In this document: positions 24,184 through 34,372 of the stretch, in pieces
Numbering within the stretch: the stretch's first letter is position 1
How the letters are laid out: every line of letters starts with the position of its first letter
Assembly: GCF_012849555.1 (NCBI RefSeq)
Contig: NZ_CP051685.1
Span: 5,580,001-5,644,000, forward strand
Length of the DNA: 64,000 bases
Source of the DNA: Massilia forsythiae
GTDB lineage: Bacteria > Pseudomonadota > Gammaproteobacteria > Burkholderiales > Burkholderiaceae_D
Reading direction: 5' to 3'
Made by a program: the position numbers and the translations under genes
The notes under the pieces: generated by a model
Database searches by the model: none
What the model was told of the DNA's origin: nothing
What the model saw: only the letters and a program-made list of their open reading frames with translations

Positions 24184-27100
24184 ATGCCTTTCGATCTCAA
24201 AAAACACCTCCCGAAATCCGCCACCCGCTTTGCCCTGCCGGCGCTGCACGGCTCTTCCGACGCCTACGCGCTGGCGGTGGCCGCGCGCGAACTGAAGGCG
24301 GACCAGCGGATGCTGACCGTGATCGTGGCCAGCGCCGCCGACGGCCAGCGCCTGCTCGACGAGATCCCCTGGTTCGCCGACGGCAAGCTGGCCTGCCACT
24401 TGCTGCCGGACTGGGAAACCCTGCCCTACGACGCCTTTTCGCCGCACCAGGACCTGGTGTCCGAGCGCCTGGCCACGCTGCACGAGATCCGCAACGGCCA
24501 GTGCGACGTGCTGATCGTGCCGGCCACCACGGCGCTGGTGCGCCTGGCGCCGCCGGCCTTCCTGGCCGCCTACACCTTCTTCTTCCGCCAGGGCGAAAGC
24601 CTGGATGAAGCCAGGCTCAAGGCGCAGCTGACGCTGGCCGGCTACACCCACGTGTCGCAGGTGATGTCGCCCGGCGAATACTCGGTGCGCGGCGGCCTGA
24701 TCGACCTGTTCCCGATGGGTTCCGCGCTGCCCTACCGCCTCGACCTGTTCGGCGACGAGATCGAGACCATCCGCACCTTCGACGCCGACACCCAGCGCTC
24801 GCTGTACCCGGTGCGCGAGGTGCGCCTGCTGCCGGGACGCGAATTCCCGATGGACGAGCAGGCGCGCAGCGCCTTCCGCGGCCGCTGGCGCGAACGCTTC
24901 GAGAACGATCCGTCGCGCTCGCCGGTCTACCGCGACATCGGCAACGGCATCGCCTCGGCCGGCATCGAATACTACCTGCCGTTGTTCTTCGACCAGACCG
25001 CGACCCTGTTCGACTACCTGCCGGACGACGCCGGCCTGGCGCTGGTGGGCGACATCGACGGCGCCATCGAGCGCTTCTGGCAGGACACCGCGTCGCGCTA
25101 CAAATTCCTCAAAAGCGACCGCGAGCGCCCGATCCTGGAGCCGAAGGAAATCTTCCTCGGCGCCGAGCAGTTCTTCACCCTGGCCAAGCCGCACGGGCGC
25201 TGGGCCATCGCGCGCAACGGCGCGGATCTCGGCGTGTCCGAACTGTCCGCACCGATCCCCGACATCGCGGTGAACCGCCGCCTGGACGATCCGCTGGCGA
25301 ACTTGCGCTCTTATCTCGCGGGCGTCGGCGCGCGCGTGATGATCTGTGCCGAATCGGCCGGCCGGCGCGAGACGCTGCAGCAGTACTTCAACGAATACAG
25401 GATCGAGCTGGCTCCCGTCGAAGGCTTCGACGGCTTGCGCGCGTCGAGCGCGCCGCTGGTGCTGGGCGTGGCCCCGCTGCAGGCCGGCTTCGAACTGAAC
25501 GAGGCGGCGGCCGGGCGCCTGGTGTTCATCACCGAGACCGAGCTGTACGCCGGCACCGGTCGCCGCGCCGGCAAGAAGAAGCAGGAAGCCAGCTCGCAGG
25601 TCGAGTCGATGGTGCGCGACCTGTCCGAACTGAAGATCGGCGACCCGGTGGTGCACATCAACCACGGCATCGGCCGCTACATGGGCCTGATGAGCATGGA
25701 CCTGGGCGAAGGCGAGACCGAGTTCCTGCACCTGGAGTATGCGAAAGAGTCGAAACTGTACGTGCCGGTGTCGCAGCTGCACGTGATCTCGCGCTATTCC
25801 GGCGCCTCGCCCGAGGATGCGCCGCTGCACGCGCTCGGCTCCGGCCAGTGGGACAAGGCCAAGCGCAAGGCGGCCGAACAGGTGCGCGACACCGCCGCCG
25901 AGCTCTTGAACCTGTACGCGCGGCGCGCGGCGCGCACCGGCCACGCGTTCGAGTATTCGTCCACCGACTACGAGAACTTCGCCCAGAGCTTCGGCTTCGA
26001 CGAGACTCCGGACCAGGCCGAGGCCATCCACAACGTTATCAAGGACATGACCTCGGGCCGGCCGATGGACCGCCTGGTGTGCGGCGACGTCGGCTTCGGC
26101 AAGACGGAAGTGGCGCTGCGCGCCGCCTTCATCGCGGTCATGGGCGGCAAGCAGGTGGCGATCCTGGCGCCGACCACGCTGCTGGCCGAGCAGCACGCGC
26201 AAACCTTCGCCAACCGCTTCGCCGACTGGCCGGTCAAGATCGCGGAATTGTCGCGCTTCCGCACCGGCAAGGAGATCAACAACGCCATCAAGGGCATGGC
26301 CGACGGCACCGTCGACATCGTGATCGGCACCCATAAATTGCTGTCGCCGGACGTGCAGTTCACGCGCCTGGGCCTGGTGATCATCGACGAGGAACACCGC
26401 TTCGGCGTGCGCCAGAAGGAAGCGCTGAAGGCGCTGCGCGCCGAGGTCGACGTGCTCACGCTCACCGCCACGCCGATCCCGCGCACGCTGGGCATGGCGC
26501 TGGAAGGCTTGCGCGATTTTTCCGTCATCGCCACCGCGCCGCAGAAGCGCCTGGCGATCAAGACGTTCGTGCGCAGCGAGGACGGTTCCGTCATCCGCGA
26601 AGCCTGCCTGCGCGAACTCAAGCGCGGCGGCCAGATCTACTTCCTGCACAACGAGGTCGAGACCATCGAGAACCGCCTGGCCATGCTGCGCGAGCTGCTG
26701 CCGGAAGCGCGCATCGGCGTGGCGCACGGCCAGATGCACGAGCGCGACCTGGAAAAGGTGATGCGCGACTTCGTGGCGCAGCGCTTCAACATCCTGCTGT
26801 GCACCACCATCATCGAGACCGGCATCGACGTGCCGAGCGCGAACACCATCATCATGCACCGCGCCGACAAATTCGGCCTGGCGCAGCTGCACCAGCTGCG
26901 CGGGCGCGTCGGCCGCTCGCATCACCAGGCCTATGCCTACCTGCTGGTGAACGACGTGCTGGGCCTGTCGAAGCAGGCGCAGCGACGCCTGGACGCGATC
27001 CAGCAGATGGAAGAACTGGGCAGCGGCTTCTATCTCGCCATGCACGACCTGGAGATCCGCGGCGCCGGCGAGGTGCTGGGCGAGAACCAGTCGGGCGAGA

Positions 27101-27633
27101 TGCTGGAGGTCGGCTTCCAGCTGTATTCCGACATGCTGGGCGAGGCGGTAAAAGCCTTGAAAGCCGGGCGCGAGCCGGACATGAGCGCGCCGCTCTCGTC
27201 CACCACCGAGATCAACCTGCACGTGCCGGCGCTGCTGCCGGCCGACTTCTGCGGCGACGTGCACGAGCGCCTGTCGATCTACAAGCGCCTGGCCAACTGC
27301 GAGACCCCGGACCGCATCGACGCCATGCAGGAAGAGCTGATCGACCGCTTCGGCAAGCTGCCGGACGCAGTCAAGGCGCTGATCGAGACGCACCGCCTGC
27401 GCATCGCGGCGAAGGCGGTCGGCATCGTCAAGATCGACGCCCACGGCGAGGCCGCCAGCCTGCAGTTCATGGAAAAGCCGCCGATCGATCCGATCCGGAT
27501 CATCACGCTGATCCAGAAGAACAAGCAGGTCAAGCTGGCCGGCCAGGACAGGCTGCGCATCACCGCCGCCATGCCGGACCTGGCGGCGCGCGTGAACCAG
27601 GTCAAGCAGACCATCAGGCAGCTGCTGGCCTGA
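24184..27633 (+). CDS. mfd: Transcription-repair coupling factor
   Basis: 1149 aa, normal length for Mfd. It removes stalled RNA polymerase and recruits UvrA. Visible are the UvrB-like N-terminal module (LPDWETLPYDAFSPHQDLVSERL), the RNA-polymerase-interacting domain (VVHINHGIGRYMGL; EFLHLEYAKESKLYVPV), Walker A GDVGFGKTEVALRAAF, the DEEH box IIDEEHRFGV, motif III LTATPIPRTL, motif VI QLRGRVGRS, and the C-terminal TRCF domain. The gene appears complete, and the start is the only sensible ATG. Confidence 0.98.
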   Translation: MPFDLKKHLPKSATRFALPALHGSSDAYALAVAARELKADQRMLTVIVASAADGQRLLDEIPWFADGKLACHLLPDWETLPYDAFSPHQDLVSERLATLHEIRNGQCDVLIVPATTALVRLAPPAFLAAYTFFFRQGESLDEARLKAQLTLAGYTHVSQVMSPGEYSVRGGLIDLFPMGSALPYRLDLFGDEIETIRTFDADTQRSLYPVREVRLLPGREFPMDEQARSAFRGRWRERFENDPSRSPVYRDIGNGIASAGIEYYLPLFFDQTATLFDYLPDDAGLALVGDIDGAIERFWQDTASRYKFLKSDRERPILEPKEIFLGAEQFFTLAKPHGRWAIARNGADLGVSELSAPIPDIAVNRRLDDPLANLRSYLAGVGARVMICAESAGRRETLQQYFNEYRIELAPVEGFDGLRASSAPLVLGVAPLQAGFELNEAAAGRLVFITETELYAGTGRRAGKKKQEASSQVESMVRDLSELKIGDPVVHINHGIGRYMGLMSMDLGEGETEFLHLEYAKESKLYVPVSQLHVISRYSGASPEDAPLHALGSGQWDKAKRKAAEQVRDTAAELLNLYARRAARTGHAFEYSSTDYENFAQSFGFDETPDQAEAIHNVIKDMTSGRPMDRLVCGDVGFGKTEVALRAAFIAVMGGKQVAILAPTTLLAEQHAQTFANRFADWPVKIAELSRFRTGKEINNAIKGMADGTVDIVIGTHKLLSPDVQFTRLGLVIIDEEHRFGVRQKEALKALRAEVDVLTLTATPIPRTLGMALEGLRDFSVIATAPQKRLAIKTFVRSEDGSVIREACLRELKRGGQIYFLHNEVETIENRLAMLRELLPEARIGVAHGQMHERDLEKVMRDFVAQRFNILLCTTIIETGIDVPSANTIIMHRADKFGLAQLHQLRGRVGRSHHQAYAYLLVNDVLGLSKQAQRRLDAIQQMEELGSGFYLAMHDLEIRGAGEVLGENQSGEMLEVGFQLYSDMLGEAVKALKAGREPDMSAPLSSTTEINLHVPALLPADFCGDVHERLSIYKRLANCETPDRIDAMQEELIDRFGKLPDAVKALIETHRLRIAAKAVGIVKIDAHGEAASLQFMEKPPIDPIRIITLIQKNKQVKLAGQDRLRITAAMPDLAARVNQVKQTIRQLLA

Positions 27634-27664
27634 CTTATTACAACGATAAAAGGTGCCTACCACG

Positions 27665-28537
27665 ATGTCCGCCATGCCAGATTCGCCGGTACTGAAAAAA
27701 CTCGTCCTGCAAGGCCCACGGGCCGATCAAGCCGCCTTGGGCGCCATCGCCCGGCTGGTGCAGCCGCAATCGACCACGCCGCTGCACGAACACGCGCTGC
27801 GCGCCGACGGCTTCGACTGCACCCCGGCGCTGCAGGATCGCGTGCTGGATGCGGCCTACGCGGCCGGCATCGACGCCGCCTTCGTCGATGCCGGCCTCGC
27901 GCTGGCCGACTTCGGCCTGGTGGCGATGGACATGGACTCGACCCTGATCACCATCGAGTGCATCGACGAGATCGCCGACATGCAGGGCCTGAAACCGCAG
28001 GTTTCCGCCATCACCGAGGCGGCCATGCGCGGCGAACTGGATTTTGCGGAAAGCCTGGCGCGCCGCGTGGCACTGCTGGAAGGCTTGCCGGTCGAGGCGC
28101 TGGGCCGCGTGTACGACGAGCGCCTGCGCATCTCGCCGGGCGGCGAGGCGATGCTGGCCGGCGTGCGCGCAGCCGGCCTGCAGACGCTGCTGGTGTCGGG
28201 CGGCTTCACCTTCTTCACCGAGCGCCTGCAGCCGCGCCTGCAGCTCGACCATACGCACGCCAACGTGCTGGAAGCGGCGCACGGCAAGCTGACCGGCCGC
28301 GTGCTGGGCGGCATCGTCGACGCCGAGGAAAAGCGCCGCACCGTCGAGCGCACGTGCGCCGCCATCGGCATCGCGCCGCGCCGCGCCATCGTGATGGGCG
28401 ACGGCGCCAACGATTTACAAATGATGGGCATCGCCGGGCTGTCGGTGGCGTTCCGCGCCAAGCCGGTGGTGCGCGCCCAGGCCGACGTGGCGCTGAATTT
28501 CTGCGGGCTGGATGCGCTGCTGACCATCCTGGCCTGA
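27665..28537 (+). CDS. serB: Phosphoserine phosphatase
   Basis: A 290-aa HAD-family enzyme that makes L-serine from phosphoserine. An N-terminal ACT-like region (about 1-80) precedes the HAD core: motif I AMDMDSTLI with the nucleophile Asp, motif II LLVSGGFTFF, the ECIDEIADMQG substrate loop, the Lys of TGRVLGGIVDAEEK, and motif IV VMGDGANDLQMM. I use the ATG following the ACG; a GTG 12 bases earlier is also in frame. It starts 31 bases after mfd and could be read with it. Confidence 0.95.
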   Translation: MSAMPDSPVLKKLVLQGPRADQAALGAIARLVQPQSTTPLHEHALRADGFDCTPALQDRVLDAAYAAGIDAAFVDAGLALADFGLVAMDMDSTLITIECIDEIADMQGLKPQVSAITEAAMRGELDFAESLARRVALLEGLPVEALGRVYDERLRISPGGEAMLAGVRAAGLQTLLVSGGFTFFTERLQPRLQLDHTHANVLEAAHGKLTGRVLGGIVDAEEKRRTVERTCAAIGIAPRRAIVMGDGANDLQMMGIAGLSVAFRAKPVVRAQADVALNFCGLDALLTILA

Positions 28538-28716
28538 GGCCGTTCGCATGACTTGACGATTGTTCTGCCACAACAGGTACTGGCAGGAACAGGGCTCGAC
28601 TTCGATTTGGCGCAAACTTCCTGCCGAAGCCGCGCCGACGATGGCCCGCCGCCGCGCTCCAAGCAACAGCAGCGGCCCGGCGGATCGTCCACCCGGCGCA
28701 TGCGACGGGGAGTGCC

Positions 28717-30021
28717 ATGACGACCTTTCCTTCCGGCCCTGGCGTGCAGCCTGCGCGGCCGCGCCGCCGAGCGTTCCTGCGCGGCGCCGCCGGACTTGCG
28801 GCTGGCCTGGCGCACGGCCCGGCGCCGGCGCAGACGGCCCTCGCGGCCCTCGCGGACAGCCCGTGCGCCACCTGGGGCACGGCGCTGACCGGACCGGCGC
28901 CGGCATCCTCCATGCTCTCGTTCAACAACCAAACCCTGCGCCTGATCGTACGCGCCAGCATCGGCGGCGCCCGCGTGCGGGTGCGCCTGTCGAACGAATG
29001 GGGCAACGCGGCGCTGCAGGTCGGCGCCGCCTGGCTCGGCATCCATGCTGCCGGCGCCAACGTGGCGGCCGCCAGCAACCGCCAGTTGCGCTTCAACGGC
29101 AAGGCGGGCGCCACCATGGCGGCCGGCGCCACGCTGTCCTCCGATGCGCTCGACTTTCCGCTGCCGCCGTTCGCCGGCCTGGCGCTGAGCCTGTACCTGC
29201 CGGGCGCCGTGCAAGCCGCGTCGGTGCACGACGCGGCGTTCCAGACCAGTTACGTATCGGCCACGGGCGACCATGCCGGCGCGGCCGCCATGGCGGTGCA
29301 GCGCACCCTGTATTCCTGGCCGCTGCTGGCCGAGATCGACGCCGCCGGACCGGCTCCCGGCAGCGCGACCGCTGCGCCCGCCAGCGCGCTGGTCGCGCTC
29401 GGCGACTCGCTGACCGACGGCGCCCGCAGCAGCGGCAACGCCGACCGCCGCTGGCCGGATTACCTGGCGCGGCGCCTGGCGGCGCAGCGTCCGGCCGGCT
29501 GGGCGCCGGTCGGCGTGGTCAATCGCGGCATCAGCGGCAACCGCCTGTTGGCGGACAGCGCCGACACGCCGCTGGCCGGACGCGCCGCCGTGGAACGCTT
29601 CGAGCGCGACGTGGCGGCCACCGCCGGCGCACGCTACCTGGCGGTCCTGGTCGGCATCAACGACATCATCCGCAGCCCGTCCGCGAACCCGGTGACGGCC
29701 GACCAGCTAGCGGCCGGCTACACCCGCCTGGCGGCGCGCGCCCACGCGCGCGGCATGCTGGCGCTGGGCGCGACCATGCCGCCGTTCGAAGGCTACACCT
29801 GGTACACCACGGCGCGCGACGGCGTGCGCCGGCGCGCCAACGACTGGATCAGGAACGGCGGCGCATTCGATGCCGTGGCCGATTTCGATGCCGTCCTGCG
29901 CGACCCGCGCCAGCCGACGCGCCTGCTGGCGCGCTACGACAGCGGCGACCACCTGCATCCGCAGGACGCCGGCTACGAGGCGATGGCGCAGGCAGTGCCG
30001 CTGGGGCTGTTCGCGCCCTAG
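28717..30021 (+). CDS. Tat-exported SGNH/GDSL hydrolase
   Basis: A 434-aa secreted esterase-type enzyme. The N-terminus has a twin-arginine motif (PRRRAFLRGAAGLAAGL). Residues to about 205 form a beta-sandwich-like region. The SGNH core then starts with block I VALGDSLTDGARS (Ser nucleophile), block II Gly in VVNRGISGNRLL, block III Asn in LVGINDII and block V DHLHPQDAGY with the Asp/His pair. Similar two-domain enzymes act on polysaccharide acyl groups or lipids; the substrate here is unknown. It converges with the histidine kinase gene, 9 bases apart. Confidence 0.88.
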   Translation: MTTFPSGPGVQPARPRRRAFLRGAAGLAAGLAHGPAPAQTALAALADSPCATWGTALTGPAPASSMLSFNNQTLRLIVRASIGGARVRVRLSNEWGNAALQVGAAWLGIHAAGANVAAASNRQLRFNGKAGATMAAGATLSSDALDFPLPPFAGLALSLYLPGAVQAASVHDAAFQTSYVSATGDHAGAAAMAVQRTLYSWPLLAEIDAAGPAPGSATAAPASALVALGDSLTDGARSSGNADRRWPDYLARRLAAQRPAGWAPVGVVNRGISGNRLLADSADTPLAGRAAVERFERDVAATAGARYLAVLVGINDIIRSPSANPVTADQLAAGYTRLAARAHARGMLALGATMPPFEGYTWYTTARDGVRRRANDWIRNGGAFDAVADFDAVLRDPRQPTRLLARYDSGDHLHPQDAGYEAMAQAVPLGLFAP

Positions 30022-30030
30022 GCGTGCTGC

Positions 30031-33000
30031 TCAGCCCAGCAGCCCCGAAAGCTCGCGCACGTCGACCGGCTTGACCAGGTGATGGTCGAAGCCGGCGGCC
30101 AGCGCGGCGTCGCGGTCGCGCGCGTGGCCGTAGCCGGTCAGGGCGATCAGCAGGCTGGCGCGCATCTGCGGCAGCGCGCGCAGGCGGCGCGCCAGTTCGT
30201 TGCCGTCCATGTCGGGCAGGCCGATGTCGAGGATGCAGACGTCGGGCACGGTCTCGCCCGCCAGCGCCAGCGCGCGGCCGGAATCATGCTCGACCGCGAC
30301 GCGATGGCCGAGGTCTTCCAGCACCATCGCCAGCAACTGCGCGGCATCGACGTTGTCGTCGACCAGCAGCACGCTGCGGCGTTCGCCCGCGGCCACGGCG
30401 TTGCCGGTCGCGCCGGCCATGCCGGCGGCGCCGCTGCCGCTGCCGCTGCCGCTGGCGGCGGCGCCCATGCCGGCCTGCCCGGGGCAGCAGTTCGCGGGAA
30501 CGGCCGGCGCCGCCAGCCGCGGCAATACCACCGTGAAGCGGCTGCCCTGCCCCGGTCCCTCGCTGTGCGCCGCCACGCTGCCGCCGTGCAGCTCGACCAG
30601 GCTTTTCACCAATGCCAGGCCGATGCCCAGGCCGCCCTGCGAACGGTCGGGCGTGCGCTCGGCCTGGGTGAACAGTTCGAAGGCGCCGCGCCGCACCTCG
30701 GGCGCCATGCCGATGCCGTTGTCGACCACGTCCAGCAGCACGCTGCCCGCGGCACCGGCGCCGCCCTCCACGAGCGTCACGCGCAGCGCGATGTCGCCGC
30801 CGTCGGGCGTGTACTTGGCGGCGTTGCCGAGCAGGTTGGCCAGCACCTGCACCAGGCGCTTGCGGTCGCCCGCCACCAGCGCCGGTCCCGGCGCCAGGCC
30901 CAGGTCGAGGCGGTGGCGGCGCGCCTGCACCAGCGGCCGCACCTGCTCCACCGCATCGGCCACGATATCGGCGATCTCGACCGGCGTGCAGTCGAGCGTC
31001 ACCAGCCCGCGCGTGACGCGCGACACGTCCAGCAGGTCGTTGATCAGGCTGGTCATGTGGCCGACCTGGCGCGTGATGATGGTGCTGGTGCGCTTGACCT
31101 GGGCCGCGTCCAGCCGGCCCAGCGCCAGCAGGTCGGCGGCGGCGCCGATCGGCGCCAGCGGGTTGCGCAGTTCGTGCGCCAGCATCGCCAGGAACTCGTC
31201 CTTGCGCCGTCCTTCCAGGCGCAGCTGCTCTTCGATGCGCTTGCGCTCGCTGATCTCGAATACGATGCCGGCCATGCGCTGCGGCTTGCCGCCGGCCAGG
31301 TACACGGTGCCGAAGATCGCGAGCCAGTGCACGCTGCCGTCCGGCCACACCACGCGCGTCTCGGTGCGCCACACGCCGGCCTCGGCCACCGCCGCATGGA
31401 ACTCGCGCTCGACGCGGGCGCGGTCGTCCGGGTGCAGGTGCGCCAGGAACAGGGCCAGGTTCCAGGTCGCCACCGGCTCGGCATAGCCGAAGCACTGGTC
31501 GTGGCGCGGCGAACGGCGCGCCGTGTGGCTGGCCAGGTCGTGGTCCCATTCGCCGAGCTGGGCCGCATCGAGGGTGAAGCGCAGGTGCTCGGCGGTGCGG
31601 CGCAACTGGTCCTCGGCCTGGCGCCGCGCGGTGACGTCGCGGAAGAAGCTGGTCACGCCGCCATCCAGCGCGGGAAACGCCTTGGCCTCGATCCAGCGGA
31701 TCGCGCCGCCGGCCAACGGGTAGGGAAATTCGGCGGCCTCTACCTCTTCTCCGGCATGGGCACGGCGCAGCATGCGCTCGATGTCGGTGCCGACCGTATC
31801 GGGGAAGACGTCCCAATGGTTACGTCCAACCACCTCGTGCGCGCGTTTTTCCACCAGTGCCAGGCCGGCGGCGTTCATGCGCACCACGTTCCAGTCGCGG
31901 TCGATCAGGCCGATGCCTTCGGTCATCGAGTCGAACAGGTGGCGCGAATGGTCGCGCTCGGTATCCAGCGCCGCCTGCGCGTTGGTGGCCTCCACGGCCG
32001 CCCAGGTGCGCTCGCCCATGTCGAGCGCCATGCGCAATTCCTCGTCGGTCCACTCGTGCGGCACGGTGTGGTGCAGGCACAGCACGGCATTCACCTGGCC
32101 CGAGCGCACCAGCGGGATCGACATGTGCGAGCGCACGTCGATGGTTTCGTAGGCGGCCAGGTAGGCGCGCGCGCGGGCGTCGACGGTGACGTCGCTGACC
32201 CGCACTTCCCTGCCGGCGCGCAGTTCGCCGGCCACCCCGAGGTAGAAGTCGTCGAAGCCGGTGCGGATGCCGGACACGCTCGGCAAGCCCTGGCGGACCC
32301 AGTCGCGCCGCACGCTCACCGTCATCACCGGCCCGGGCGCGGCGACCTGCGCGAACACCACGCGCGCCAGGCCCAGGCGCTGGCCCAGCAAGCGGCTGGC
32401 GGTGCCGATCATGTCGTCGACCGTGCGCAACGGGCGCAGGCCGTCGGCCAGTTCCAGCTGGAACGCCAGGCGCTGCTCGGCGCGCTGCAATTGCGCCACC
32501 CGGTCTTCCGCCAGCGCGCGCGCCAGGTGCTGCTCGGTGACGTCGGTGCCTTCGACGAAGATGCCGGCGATGCGGCCGTGCTCGACGATCGGCTGGTAGA
32601 TCAGGTTGATGTAGCGCTGTTCGACGCCCTCGCGGTCGTGCGTCGACAGCCGCACCGGCAAGTCGTAGCCGACGAATTCCTGGCCGCGCGCGTACACGCG
32701 GTCGAGCGTCTCGAATACCTTCTGGCCGGCCAGTTCGGGCAGCACGTCGCGCACCGGGCGGCCGACGTAGTCGCGCCGGCCGAGCAGGCCGTAGACGGCG
32801 TCGTTGACGAACTCGAACACGTGCCGTTCGCCGCGCAGCACCGCCATGAAACCGGGCGCCTTGCGGAACAGCGTCTGCAGGCGTTCGGCGTCGGCCTTCA
32901 GGTCGAGGTTGGCTTCGAAGGCCTGGCGTGCGTGGTCGATCAGGCCGACCTGCTTCAGCGCCAGCGCCTGCTGCGGCTGCTGCTCGTGGCCGCTGGCTTC

Positions 33001-33402
33001 GCGCATGCGCTCGATCTCGGTGACATCGACCGGGTGCTGCATCACCATCTCGACCTCGCCGTCGGCGCCGAACACCGGCGTGTGGGTGATGGTCCAGTAG
33101 CGCCTCTCGAAGCCGCCGCCGTCCGCCTGCGGACGCGGGATGTCGAAACGCAGCAGCGCCATGGTGTCGGTCTGCCCGGTGCGGATCACGCGCTCGAACG
33201 AGGCCACCGCCTGGCGCAGCGTGTCCGGATCGGTGGGAAAGGCATCCCAGGCCCAGCGCCCGACGATGTCGTCCAGTTCGCGCTGCGTCGACGCCAGGTA
33301 GGCGCGGTTGGCGGTGACGATGTGCAGCTTGCGATCGAGGACCAGGTAGGGATTGGGCGAGGCGTCGAACAGACGGTGGAACGCTTGATCGGAAGGCGGC
33401 AT
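30031..33402 (-). CDS. Hybrid sensor histidine kinase with PAS and GAF domains
   Basis: 1123 aa, no obvious membrane helices, so probably a cytoplasmic sensor. In order: PAS (about 1-140, FDASPNPYLVLDRKLHIVTAN), a second PAS (about 190-300), GAF (about 315-470), further PAS/PAC modules (about 485-600 and 615-735), HisKA with the phospho-acceptor in FLAMLAHELRNPLAPI, HATPase with NLLGNAAKYTP, DNGIGM and GLGIGLALVKSL, then a Gly/Ala/Ser-rich linker and a C-terminal receiver (about 1000-1120; VLLVDDN, ILDIGLPDMDGNEL, Lys in HLVKPVD). No partner regulator is adjacent, so it may pass the phosphate to an orphan Hpt protein. Confidence 0.93.
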   Translation of the reverse strand: MPPSDQAFHRLFDASPNPYLVLDRKLHIVTANRAYLASTQRELDDIVGRWAWDAFPTDPDTLRQAVASFERVIRTGQTDTMALLRFDIPRPQADGGGFERRYWTITHTPVFGADGEVEMVMQHPVDVTEIERMREASGHEQQPQQALALKQVGLIDHARQAFEANLDLKADAERLQTLFRKAPGFMAVLRGERHVFEFVNDAVYGLLGRRDYVGRPVRDVLPELAGQKVFETLDRVYARGQEFVGYDLPVRLSTHDREGVEQRYINLIYQPIVEHGRIAGIFVEGTDVTEQHLARALAEDRVAQLQRAEQRLAFQLELADGLRPLRTVDDMIGTASRLLGQRLGLARVVFAQVAAPGPVMTVSVRRDWVRQGLPSVSGIRTGFDDFYLGVAGELRAGREVRVSDVTVDARARAYLAAYETIDVRSHMSIPLVRSGQVNAVLCLHHTVPHEWTDEELRMALDMGERTWAAVEATNAQAALDTERDHSRHLFDSMTEGIGLIDRDWNVVRMNAAGLALVEKRAHEVVGRNHWDVFPDTVGTDIERMLRRAHAGEEVEAAEFPYPLAGGAIRWIEAKAFPALDGGVTSFFRDVTARRQAEDQLRRTAEHLRFTLDAAQLGEWDHDLASHTARRSPRHDQCFGYAEPVATWNLALFLAHLHPDDRARVEREFHAAVAEAGVWRTETRVVWPDGSVHWLAIFGTVYLAGGKPQRMAGIVFEISERKRIEEQLRLEGRRKDEFLAMLAHELRNPLAPIGAAADLLALGRLDAAQVKRTSTIITRQVGHMTSLINDLLDVSRVTRGLVTLDCTPVEIADIVADAVEQVRPLVQARRHRLDLGLAPGPALVAGDRKRLVQVLANLLGNAAKYTPDGGDIALRVTLVEGGAGAAGSVLLDVVDNGIGMAPEVRRGAFELFTQAERTPDRSQGGLGIGLALVKSLVELHGGSVAAHSEGPGQGSRFTVVLPRLAAPAVPANCCPGQAGMGAAASGSGSGSGAAGMAGATGNAVAAGERRSVLLVDDNVDAAQLLAMVLEDLGHRVAVEHDSGRALALAGETVPDVCILDIGLPDMDGNELARRLRALPQMRASLLIALTGYGHARDRDAALAAGFDHHLVKPVDVRELSGLLG

Positions 33403-33607
33403 GAAGGGTTGGCACGGCAGAAGGGAAACCTGCCCATTTTACCTTCTTTACATACAGCAATTACCGTCTTTTGCGCGCATTTTCACTTCTGATGGCGTAG
33501 TCCCTTTCCCACAACATATTTCTAGAAAGGGAAGAGGTGTAACACCCTGTAATTCCGGATACGCGGACTGAAGGAATGCGTATAGTTAGCAGGTGAGGAG
33601 GACCGTC

Positions 33608-34051
33608 ATGAAAAAGCTTGCAATCATCGTTACCCTGGGCGCATCGCTGGCTGCATTGACCGGCTGCGCTACCACTTACCCTGGCCCGGCCAACTACGGC
33701 ACGCGCGCCTATGCCCAGCCGGCCGATCCGAACGGCTGGCAAGTCGTCTCGGTCACGCCGGTGCCGGTCGGTACCGGCGCCGCCAACGGCGATGCCGGGC
33801 GCGTCACGTCGCAACCGTATGCCGTCACCAATCCGGGCGTGGTCAGCTACAGCCCGGGCGTGACCACCGTGGTCACCCAGCCGGTGTACGTGCCGGCGCC
33901 GGTGTATGCGCCCTACCCGGCGTATGCCGACCCGTTCTGGTATCCGCCGGTGTCGATCGGCCTCGGCCTGAATTTCGGCTGGAGCAACTGGGGCGGCCAT
34001 CGCGGCTACCGCGGCGGCTACGGCGGCCCGCGCTTCCGCGGTCATCGCTGA
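33608..34051 (+). CDS. Tyr/Pro/Gly-rich lipoprotein
   Basis: A 147-aa protein with a lipoprotein signal (LAALTGCATT, Cys about 20). The body is rich in Pro, Tyr and Val (VYVPAPVYAPYPAYADP), then FGWSNWGGHRGYRGGYGGP and a basic Gly/Arg tail. No catalytic motif is seen. GTGAGGAGG is a strong ribosome site; a GTG 15 bases upstream is an unlikely start. Divergent from the histidine kinase and closed by a clear terminator. Likely an outer-membrane lipoprotein of unknown role. Confidence 0.75.
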   Translation: MKKLAIIVTLGASLAALTGCATTYPGPANYGTRAYAQPADPNGWQVVSVTPVPVGTGAANGDAGRVTSQPYAVTNPGVVSYSPGVTTVVTQPVYVPAPVYAPYPAYADPFWYPPVSIGLGLNFGWSNWGGHRGYRGGYGGPRFRGHR

Positions 34052-34101
34052 TCCGGCGTCGCAGGCGGCTCGGCCACAAGGTCGGGCCATCGGCACCCAA
34101 G

Positions 34102-34128
34102 GCCGCGTCCCCGGACGCGGCTTTTTTT
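34102..34128 (+). terminator. Rho-independent terminator of the lipoprotein gene
   Basis: Perfect 9-bp stem GCCGCGTCC / GGACGCGGC followed by seven T. It lies 50 bases after the stop. Confidence 0.9.
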
Positions 34129-34259
34129 CGTCCCGCGTTCCGTGCGTCTTCCACCGCGCCGTTGCAGACGCAATCACGCATGTATGTACGCCGTTTTGCT
34201 TACGTCCGTCTTACGCGTTTGCATGAATGCCGCATGCTGCAACGCGTCACAACAATCCT

Positions 34260-34288
34260 TTGCTGTTGCCCGTTTGCTATCCTACAAT
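34260..34288 (+). promoter_or_regulatory. Candidate sigma-70 promoter of the liv operon
   Basis: TTGCTG, 17 bases, TACAAT, ending about 85 bases before the substrate-binding-protein start. The hexamers are good but not perfect, and there is no experimental support. Confidence 0.4.
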
Positions 34289-34372
34289 CGCTCACGATGC
34301 ACCCGGCGTAAGTACTTGTCCGCGGCGCCGGCGTACGACAAAAAACACGCAACGTACACAACGGAGACAGCA

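Noticed and set aside
24181..27675. Open frame of over 1100 codons opposite mfd
   Set aside because: Antisense shadow of high-GC coding DNA; low-complexity, no domain, no ribosome site.
28538..28716. Small gene between serB and the SGNH hydrolase
   Set aside because: No frame with a ribosome site and sensible composition; probably the promoter region of the hydrolase gene.
30079..33492. Open frame of over 1100 codons opposite the histidine kinase
   Set aside because: Same kind of GC shadow. The minus-strand frame contains every kinase motif in order.
33501..33530. Short inverted repeat CCCTTTC...GAAAGGG in the kinase/lipoprotein gap as an operator
   Set aside because: Only 7 bp per arm with a 16-base gap; could be chance, and no regulator points to it.
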